A stretch of DNA of 64,000 nucleotides from NCBI GenBank assembly GCA_035544955.1, contig DASZZN010000037.1, forward strand, positions 49,870-113,869, in the 5' to 3' direction. Below the pieces are notes generated by a model that was not told where the DNA came from, searched no databases, and saw only the letters and a list, made by a program, of their open reading frames with translations. This document shows, one piece after another, positions 58,182-64,000 of the stretch. The stretch comes from Candidatus Dormiibacterota bacterium. GTDB lineage: Bacteria; Chloroflexota; Dormibacteria; CF-121. Every line of letters begins with the position of its first letter. Within the stretch, counting starts at the first letter, position 1. The translations under genes were made by a program, and so were the position numbers.

Positions 58182-59169
58182 ACCGCTCCGCCAGACGAAT
58201 GGTCAGCGCGGCGGCGCGGTTGACCGGGAGATCGTACAGCCCGATGAAGCGCACCATCCGCCCGTTGAAGCGTGACTTGAAGACGTAGTAGCCGTAGCCG
58301 CGCTGGCCGGGTTGTGGATCGAGCGGCACACCCCACATGTCGTAGGTGTTGCAGCCCCGTCGCTGGGCATCTTCGATCGCCCGCCAGTGCAGCAGGTAGC
58401 CAGGCTTGAGGTCCTTGGCGTCCTCCCGTGTCCCGCCGTAGAGGTAGACCAGCTTCGAGCCGAAAAATAGCATCACTGCCCCGGCCAGCAAGCGGTCCTG
58501 ATGGCGGGCAAGGTAGACAGCAACCTGGCCCCGCTCGCGGAACAGGCTCAGTAGGTCCTGGTAGTAGGCGCGGCTGCGGATCGCGAACTGCTCCCGGGCG
58601 GCGGTCTCCTGGAGCAGCTCATAGAAGCTGTCCATCGCCGCCGACGCCTCGGAGGCCTCGACTGTGATGCCTTGTTTGATGCCGGATCGGATGTTGCGGC
58701 GCGTCGATTCCTTGAGCCGCATCATCGCCTCGTCGCCGCCACGGATGTCGACCAGCCAGGTGGCTTGATGCTGGATGGGATGGCGGCTTGGCAGCGCGCC
58801 GGACGCAGTGAGCACCGCCCGTTTCGCATCGGTCGTCCATTCCGGGTCCACCTTGAGGATGGTGCCGCCGTCCTGTGCGAGGCGATCGCGAAGCGCCTGC
58901 CAGAAGGCGGGCCACTGCTGAGTACGGTCGTCCAGGATGGGCCCACGGGGGGCATAGTTCAGGGTCAGGCCGCCGGGAAGACTCCTGCGGAGGACGGCGG
59001 CGGCCCCGATCGGCGCCCCACCCTCGGTCCAGAAGTAGCGCTGAACTCCCCAGCCGTAGCGCGATTTGAGGGTGCCCCACGCCCAGGCTTGCAGCACGGA
59101 GGCATCGGCAGCCTGGGAGACGAACGCGTCCCAGGCCGACGCGTCGTCGCAGGTCCTCAATTCGGGCAT
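58150..59169 (-). CDS. FemAB-family peptidoglycan branching aminoacyltransferase (second of tandem pair, upstream)
   Basis: A 339-residue FemABX homologue: SVLQAWAWGTLKSRYGW, YAPRGPILDD, LKESTRRNIRSGIKQGI, YYQDLLSLFRERGQ, YLYGGTREDAKDLK and CNTYDMWGVPLDP. The same landmarks occur in the next gene downstream. ATG is preceded by TAAGCT at an 8-nt distance. The pair, together with murE 6 kb away, points to an interpeptide bridge of at least two added residues. Confidence 0.9.
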   Translation of the reverse strand: MPELRTCDDASAWDAFVSQAADASVLQAWAWGTLKSRYGWGVQRYFWTEGGAPIGAAAVLRRSLPGGLTLNYAPRGPILDDRTQQWPAFWQALRDRLAQDGGTILKVDPEWTTDAKRAVLTASGALPSRHPIQHQATWLVDIRGGDEAMMRLKESTRRNIRSGIKQGITVEASEASAAMDSFYELLQETAAREQFAIRSRAYYQDLLSLFRERGQVAVYLARHQDRLLAGAVMLFFGSKLVYLYGGTREDAKDLKPGYLLHWRAIEDAQRRGCNTYDMWGVPLDPQPGQRGYGYYVFKSRFNGRMVRFIGLYDLPVNRAAALTIRLAERFARAGQPEFV

Positions 59170-59177
59170 GCCTTCAC

Positions 59178-59183
59178 AGCTTA
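59178..59183 (-). promoter_or_regulatory. -10-like hexamer TAAGCT for the FemAB pair
   Basis: On the minus strand TAAGCT lies 8 nt before the ATG at 59169. Confidence 0.55.
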
Positions 59184-59291
59184 GCGGGCGGCTTCGGGGG
59201 AGGTCGCCACAGCGCGTTGCCGACAGTTCGGGTATCGTATTTGGCCTGTGCTAGCATTGGTCAGGAAATCTCGGGGCGGTGGGAGGCTTTT

Positions 59292-60788
59292 GTGAGTACC
59301 ATCGAGCAGGCGCCCGGGCTTCTCGACAATAGGGGCACGCTCAACCAGACGCCGCTGCTCACCCTGTTGCAGTCGAAACAAGCCCAGCGGGCTACCGGTA
59401 CACTTCAGGTCCGAAATGGCGGTGAGGCGTACTCGCTGTTCTTTCTGTTCGGGCATCTGTTCCACGCCTATGGCAATGGAAGCCAGGGCGAGGAGGCCGT
59501 CTTCACGCCGCTCGCCTGGCGCCAGGGCGATTACTCCTTTGATCCAAAGTCCAAACTGCCAACCGAGGAAACCATCACGGCACCGACCGCCGATATCCTC
59601 GCCGAAGCCAAGCGGCGGGGCGTGCCGGGTGCCGATAACGGACCGGCGCCGGCGCGCGAAGCCCAGGCACCAACCCAGGCCGCTGCTCCCGCAGCGCCGC
59701 CACAAGCACAATCCCAGGTCAGTGAGCGCCCGGTGGTGAGTCAGCCGGCTGCAACCCAACCGGCGCCCACGCCGGAGGAAGGGCCGCCCGCGACGGAGCT
59801 GTACCCGCTGCCCGTGGGCAAGCTGGTGTATGAGTCGCTCAAGACCGCGTTCGTCGATTTCCCCAAACTGCTGCGCTCGCTGAGCAGCGACCGGCTCACC
59901 GGCTATCTGCGTCTGACCGGCGCCGCCTCGCGTGGCATGATCCTCTTCTACCAGGGCAGCCTGATCGAAAGCTTCTACGACGGTGGGGCGGTGGTCTCCA
60001 CCGGACGGACGGCCTTCTCCCTGTTCAAGAACGACGTCGACCGGGGCGAAGGCAGCATGGACGTGATCGAACTGTCGGCGGAAGTGGTCACGGCGATCTA
60101 TCAACTACTGACCGCGCCGACCATCCTCCAGGGGCTGCTGGCGCGCTTCGTCGACATCCGCGCCCTGCTCCAGTACCTGCAGGAGGAAAAGATCCACGGC
60201 AGCCTGCTGGTCCGCGCCCCTGAAGAGATGGGCATCATCCTGCTGCGCGACGGGCAGTTGCTGGGCGCGTTCACGCGGGGACAGCCGCTGTTGGTGCAGG
60301 ACCCCGAGATCGTGACCCGCCTCTGCGCCGATTCGAAGACCAGGATCGAGGTCAAGGCCGTCGCCGACCTGGAAGAGCCCGCGTCGGTGAGCCTGGAAGA
60401 GATGCTCGCCATGACGCCCTCGGTCGCCTCCACCGTCTACCGGCCGGCCCCGCCACCGCAGCAAGCCGGCCCTGCCGCCCAGCCTGCGCCGGCACCGCAG
60501 CGTGCCCAGAACTATCAGCCCGCGCCTCAGCCCGTCCAGGGTCCGCCCGCCGGCGAGCCGGACGTCGATTGGCCCTCATTGATGAGCCAGCTGAACCAGA
60601 TGGCGGACAACGCGCTGGCGAACCGATCGAAGAAGGTTAAGGAGATGCTCGCCTCGACCGAGCACACCGTTGACGCCCTGGACCGGACGATCGACCGGAT
60701 TTCGCAGACCTCGATCATGTTCGTCGATCCAGCCCGCCTGACCAACCTGGCTAACGAGATGCGCCAGTTGCTCGAAGAGCAAAGGTAG
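59292..60788 (+). CDS. DUF4388 protein with three related modules (498 aa)
   Basis: The first 85 residues are a complete DUF4388 domain (TPLLTLLQSKQAQRATGTLQV then LFFLFGHLFHAYGNG). A long Pro/Ala/Gln linker follows. Residues about 190-300 (KLVYESLKTAFVDFPKLLRS, SRGMILFYQGSLIESF) and about 310-385 (IRALLQYLQEEKIHGSLLVRA, IILLRDGQLLGAF) look like two more modules of the same kind. A second linker and a helical C-terminus (NALANRSKKVKEMLAS…TEHTVDALDRTID) complete it. DUF4388 (PATAN-type) is known in gliding/two-component contexts. The start is the GTG after GGGAGG. Confidence 0.8.
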   Translation: MSTIEQAPGLLDNRGTLNQTPLLTLLQSKQAQRATGTLQVRNGGEAYSLFFLFGHLFHAYGNGSQGEEAVFTPLAWRQGDYSFDPKSKLPTEETITAPTADILAEAKRRGVPGADNGPAPAREAQAPTQAAAPAAPPQAQSQVSERPVVSQPAATQPAPTPEEGPPATELYPLPVGKLVYESLKTAFVDFPKLLRSLSSDRLTGYLRLTGAASRGMILFYQGSLIESFYDGGAVVSTGRTAFSLFKNDVDRGEGSMDVIELSAEVVTAIYQLLTAPTILQGLLARFVDIRALLQYLQEEKIHGSLLVRAPEEMGIILLRDGQLLGAFTRGQPLLVQDPEIVTRLCADSKTRIEVKAVADLEEPASVSLEEMLAMTPSVASTVYRPAPPPQQAGPAAQPAPAPQRAQNYQPAPQPVQGPPAGEPDVDWPSLMSQLNQMADNALANRSKKVKEMLASTEHTVDALDRTIDRISQTSIMFVDPARLTNLANEMRQLLEEQR

Positions 60789-60842
60789 ACTCCCTCCGCT
60801 GGACCTCCTAAGGCGAACATCTCGCTAACCTTTTAAGCGGGC

Positions 60843-62534
60843 ATGCGGCGCGCAGTCCTCTTGGTCCTGGCTTTGTTGACGCCTCTTGCTTCGGCATGTG
60901 CGCTCAACCCGCCGCGGATCGTCAGCATCTCTCCTGCCCGTGAGGCGACCAACGTCGCGACCAACGAGGTCATCACCATCAGCTTCGACCGGCCCATGAA
61001 CCACCAGTCGGTCGAGACGCGCTTCGCACTCGCCCCCGCCCTGCCCGGTTGCAATGGATCCAAGACTTGCGGATTCGCCTGGACCGGGAACACCCTGACG
61101 TTCATCCACGCACAGTCCAATTTCGAGCTTTCCTCCATCTACCGGGTTTCAATGCACGCCGGCTACGCCGATGCCAGCGGCCAGCAGAATGGGCTCGAGC
61201 ACTCCTGGCGCTTCACCACCGAGGGTCGACCGGCGTTGACAGCGGTCGACCCGCCCGATAACGCCACCGCGGTCGCGCCCGATCGCAATATCGTCCTCAC
61301 TTTCAGCCGGCCGATGCAGGCCGATTCGATGCGCGCCGCCGTCCAGCTGACCCCGGAGGTCCCCTTCCTGCTGCGCTCGAAGCCGGGCGGTGACGGCTCC
61401 CAGTTCAACATCATCCCGACCGCGGTGCTCCAGCCCAACCAGAACTACACCGTCTCCCTCGACCAGCCGCTCGACGTTCACCACAACGCGATCTACGGGC
61501 GCGTCCAGACCCGCTTCAAGACCGGGTCGCTTTCCCTGTCTCGAAAGATCGGCTACCTGGTCGCGCAGCCCGGGCAACCGGCGTTCGCCGTGGGGATCGT
61601 CGATCCGCACGCCGATACCTTCCTCGGACGCTCGACGCCGAAGATGATTTACCAGCTCAGTGCGCAGAGCCAGGTCACCGACACCATCCTGTCCTTTGAC
61701 TGGTCGCCGGGCGCGCAGCGCCTGGTCGTCGTCCAGGCGCCCCGCAACGCGGACAGCGGCCCGATCCAGATTGTCGACCTGGCGACTGGCACCGTGATCC
61801 GGCCCGGGATCAACGGGTCGGCGGTCTACTGGTCGCAGGACGGCACCATCGTCTACCTGCGCGATGGGACGCTGCGCCGGTTCCGTTCGACGACCCTGGA
61901 GGACGTTGCCCTCACCGATCCGGTCGACGGACGAGTCACAGACCCGGTGGCGCTGAGCCCCGATGGCAAATCGGTCGCCTACAGCACGACCGACCTGCAG
62001 GGGGTCCGCCATCTGTGGATCCTGAACCTGGACCTAAAAAGCCGCTACAAGCCCGCCGGGCTCGACGATCCTGCCGATCACCCGTCCTGGTCGCCGAACG
62101 GGACCAAGCTCGCCTTTCGGCGGGTGACCGCGACGGGCCCAGAACTCTGGATCTACGACCTGTCGGCCAGCGGCGCAAGCGCCTACCGCCGGGGCGGCCC
62201 ACTCGATATCACGGGCGCCGCCTGGCTGAACGACAACAGCACGATCTATGTCGCGACCGGCGCCGGGAGCTCAGCAGCGCTCTACCGCGTCAACATCTTT
62301 TCGGCCAGCGAGGTGGGCGGCGTGGTCAAGGTCACCGGGAGCAAGGAAGCACCCAACGGATCGACCCCCAATACGCCCGCCTACGATCGGCGGATCGCCT
62401 TCGTGGGCCAGGTCGACCAGCTGCCCCAGATCTACGTGATGAACGGCGACGGCTCCCGTCCGCAGCAGTTGACCGATTGGGAAGCCGACTACCCCTACAC
62501 CGGCGACGGCCCGAACTGGGTGCCGATCGGCTAG
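60843..62534 (+). CDS. Lipoprotein with Ig-like (Big_5) repeats and a TolB-like beta-propeller
   Basis: Signal ends PLASAC (lipobox). Residues 25-120 and 130-220 are two Big_5/Ig-like domains (VSISPAREATNVATNEVITI and AVDPPDNATAVAPDRNIVLT, each with SFDRPM or TFSRPM). The rest is a six-bladed TolB/WD-like propeller with repeated SPDGKSVAY, SWSPNGTKLAFR, IYVMNGDGSRPQQLT. The architecture suits binding a polymer or protein on the outer side of the membrane. 563 residues. It overlaps the opposing MFS gene by 4 bp at its end. Confidence 0.85.
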   Translation: MRRAVLLVLALLTPLASACALNPPRIVSISPAREATNVATNEVITISFDRPMNHQSVETRFALAPALPGCNGSKTCGFAWTGNTLTFIHAQSNFELSSIYRVSMHAGYADASGQQNGLEHSWRFTTEGRPALTAVDPPDNATAVAPDRNIVLTFSRPMQADSMRAAVQLTPEVPFLLRSKPGGDGSQFNIIPTAVLQPNQNYTVSLDQPLDVHHNAIYGRVQTRFKTGSLSLSRKIGYLVAQPGQPAFAVGIVDPHADTFLGRSTPKMIYQLSAQSQVTDTILSFDWSPGAQRLVVVQAPRNADSGPIQIVDLATGTVIRPGINGSAVYWSQDGTIVYLRDGTLRRFRSTTLEDVALTDPVDGRVTDPVALSPDGKSVAYSTTDLQGVRHLWILNLDLKSRYKPAGLDDPADHPSWSPNGTKLAFRRVTATGPELWIYDLSASGASAYRRGGPLDITGAAWLNDNSTIYVATGAGSSAALYRVNIFSASEVGGVVKVTGSKEAPNGSTPNTPAYDRRIAFVGQVDQLPQIYVMNGDGSRPQQLTDWEADYPYTGDGPNWVPIG

Positions 62535-63745
62535 GCGGCTCGCGGGAGGGCGTCGTCGGGCAGGATGTCGACCTGGGGCGGCTTCAGGTAATTCGCATGG
62601 AAGTAGGCCCGCACCCAGACCGTGACCAGCATGGCGATCGCCATCAGCAGCGCCGACGACCAGAAGGGCATGCTCACCTGCAGGCCGTACATCCACCCCG
62701 CGATCGGGTAGGCGACGATAACCACCGCGCCGGTGACCAGTGCGAAGAGCCCGTATCCCTTGGCCATGGCGTAGTCCGGCAGCACTTCACCGATCACGGC
62801 GGTCATGACCTGGCGGAAGGACCAGAAGGCCCCTCGCAGGAAGAAGGCGAACCCCAGGATCGGCAGGGCCATCGAGGACAGGAGCAGGATCGCTGAGAGA
62901 ACGTAGGCTGCCTCGAAGCAAAGGACGATCGTGACGCTGCCGAGCGACCGGCGCAGCCGCCCCAGGCCCAGGCCCATGATCACCGAGCCCAGGTAGAGGA
63001 CACTCATCAAGACCCCGATCCAGAAGTTGTCGACGTGGGCCGCCTCGCGGGTGTAGAGCGCGGTGAAGGTCCAGGGGATGAAGATGATGGCGGTCACGAC
63101 CATGAAAAGGCCGAGCATGACTCGGTACGCGGGGAAGCGCATCAGGTCCCGGTAACGGATCGACGGTACCGCGAACGTGGGCGAGCGTTTGGATGGCAGA
63201 AAGGCGATGCAGACCGCCGCCGCGAAGAAGAACGCGAAGGACACCCAGAAGAGTGCGCTCAGCGGCATGACCTGGGCCAGCCATCCGGACAGCACACTGG
63301 AGACGATCAGGCCCAGCGAGTACGCGGAGAACACCGTGGTCATCACCGCCGCGATCCGGTCGCGCGGCACGCCCAGTGAAAGGTAAACGCTGATCGCGGG
63401 GGTGTTGAAAACCGAGAGCTGCAGGAAGAGGATCCCAACGGCGGTCCAGCCCCAGTGGGGCGCGATCGCATAGCAGAGCGGCGCCGGCACGGCGATCGCC
63501 CAGCCCGCGATTACCGTCTTTTTCAGGGAGCGGTGCTCGGCCAGCCGCGTTCCGGGCAGCATGACGAGCGTCGCGACCAGCATGCCAAGCGCGGCCAGAA
63601 CGCCAATCTCGAAGGCGCTGGCGCCGAGCTCCCGCTGATAGATGGCGCCGAAGGCGATGAAGGGGCCGGCACCCAGGCCGGAGAGCCCGTGCGCGCAGAA
63701 GAGCAGCCAGCCGCCGCGGTCGATGCGGACTCGGGTCTCCGGCAT
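62531..63745 (-). CDS. Major facilitator superfamily transporter
   Basis: A 404-residue MFS protein with twelve hydrophobic helices from the ATG at 63745 (preceded by GGGGCGG). FCAHGLSGLGAGPFIAFGAIYQRELGASAFEIGVLAALGML is followed by the loop 2-3 motif TRLAEHRSLKKTVIAG; the second half begins ...YRDLMRFPAYRVMLGLFM. The substrate is not apparent; drug or sugar efflux is typical. A longer N-terminus from 63793 is possible but unlikely. Confidence 0.88.
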   Translation of the reverse strand: MPETRVRIDRGGWLLFCAHGLSGLGAGPFIAFGAIYQRELGASAFEIGVLAALGMLVATLVMLPGTRLAEHRSLKKTVIAGWAIAVPAPLCYAIAPHWGWTAVGILFLQLSVFNTPAISVYLSLGVPRDRIAAVMTTVFSAYSLGLIVSSVLSGWLAQVMPLSALFWVSFAFFFAAAVCIAFLPSKRSPTFAVPSIRYRDLMRFPAYRVMLGLFMVVTAIIFIPWTFTALYTREAAHVDNFWIGVLMSVLYLGSVIMGLGLGRLRRSLGSVTIVLCFEAAYVLSAILLLSSMALPILGFAFFLRGAFWSFRQVMTAVIGEVLPDYAMAKGYGLFALVTGAVVIVAYPIAGWMYGLQVSMPFWSSALLMAIAMLVTVWVRAYFHANYLKPPQVDILPDDALPRAA

Positions 63746-63859
63746 GTGGCCGCCCCTGGTGGGCCGGTTGCGGGGCGCGCGAGCCTGCAGCACACCCGTA
63801 TATCGCGCCCGTCAAAGCGACCCATTGAGCGGGACGGCGACGAACCGGTGAAAAGCGCC

Positions 63860-64000
63860 CTAGGTGTAGTTCCCATCAGCCTTGTTGACAAGAACTGAGG
63901 TGGGAGCCTGGCCGCCGAGCGCGGTGTGGGGTCGGTAGCGATTGTAGAAGCGCACCCAGCGGGGCAGCTGCCGCTGACGTTCCTGGTTGCTCCCATAGAA
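63860..64000 (-). mobile_element. 3' end of an IS481/IS3-type transposase gene, cut by the window edge
   Basis: Forty-six codons ending in a TAG at 63860-63862 read WVRFYNRYRPHTALGGQAP then SVLVNKADGNYT, the conserved C-terminus of rve integrase-type transposases (YN..RPH.ALGG..P). The N-terminal part and the left inverted repeat lie outside the window. The IS may be complete beyond the edge. The terminal repeat should lie within 63790-63860, but I could not identify it. Confidence 0.85.

Overview
The window is 64 kb of high-GC DNA that reads as a soil-type bacterium of the Chloroflexota/Dormibacterota neighbourhood. This placement is an inference from gene content and was not tested by phylogeny. 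Supporting traits are a MurE whose substrate motif is EDPR instead of DNPR, a MoxR/DUF58/DUF4350/DUF4129 operon with SpoIIM and RDD proteins nearby, FemAB-type peptidoglycan branching enzymes, the MEP isoprenoid enzyme Dxs, a DUF4388 protein, and many genes with a TANNNT hexamer 6-9 nt before the start codon and no Shine-Dalgarno sequence, the signature of leaderless mRNAs. I see no rRNA, no intact tRNA and no CRISPR array.

Bases 1 to about 11,500 are an accessory island of short, mostly unrelated genes, several of them broken. It carries a DUF4238 protein, two small proteins sharing a GxVN..QV..N..SH domain, a Panacea (SocA-like) antitoxin followed by a RelE/ParE-like toxin, an XRE regulator coupled to a GNAT acetyltransferase, two decayed ssb copies, tRNA-like 3' fragments, a collagen-like secreted protein, a protein with the LQ..AGN..V motif known from extracellular contractile injection system cargo, and a PD-(D/E)XK-type nuclease candidate.

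From about 11.5 to 35 kb lie an ABC-2 exporter, a GH36 alpha-galactosidase, a lipase-like hydrolase and Dtd, a PadR/HAAS pair (the membrane gene frameshifted at a C7 run), a CapA-type lipoprotein, glycosyltransferases, a large sensor kinase, Dxs, an acyl-CoA ligase, an RnfD/NqrB-like membrane protein with a large extra domain, an SH3 protein, a probable selenoprotein of the AhpD/CMD peroxidase-related family (in-frame UGA in CxxC plus a bacterial-type SECIS hairpin), a rearrangement scar joining two truncated genes, and an ECF sigma factor translationally coupled to a membrane-anchored Rieske protein.

From 35 to 64 kb the gene content is more housekeeping: TrxB, a GT39 mannosyltransferase-like protein, IscS, the MoxR operon, RsmG, FmdB-type zinc ribbon, MurE, FolP-FolK, a two-component system, two tandem FemAB proteins, a DUF4388 protein, a beta-propeller lipoprotein and an MFS transporter. 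The right edge cuts the 3' end of an IS481/IS3-type transposase gene.

Functional threads: cell envelope building (MurE, FemAB pair, CapA, GT4, GT39, SpoIIM), redox handling (TrxB, Rieske, selenoprotein, RnfD-like, COG4315 lipoprotein), sulfur/folate supply (IscS, FolP, FolK), and defence or conflict functions concentrated in the left island with an orphan Imm74-like immunity protein at 49.7 kb.
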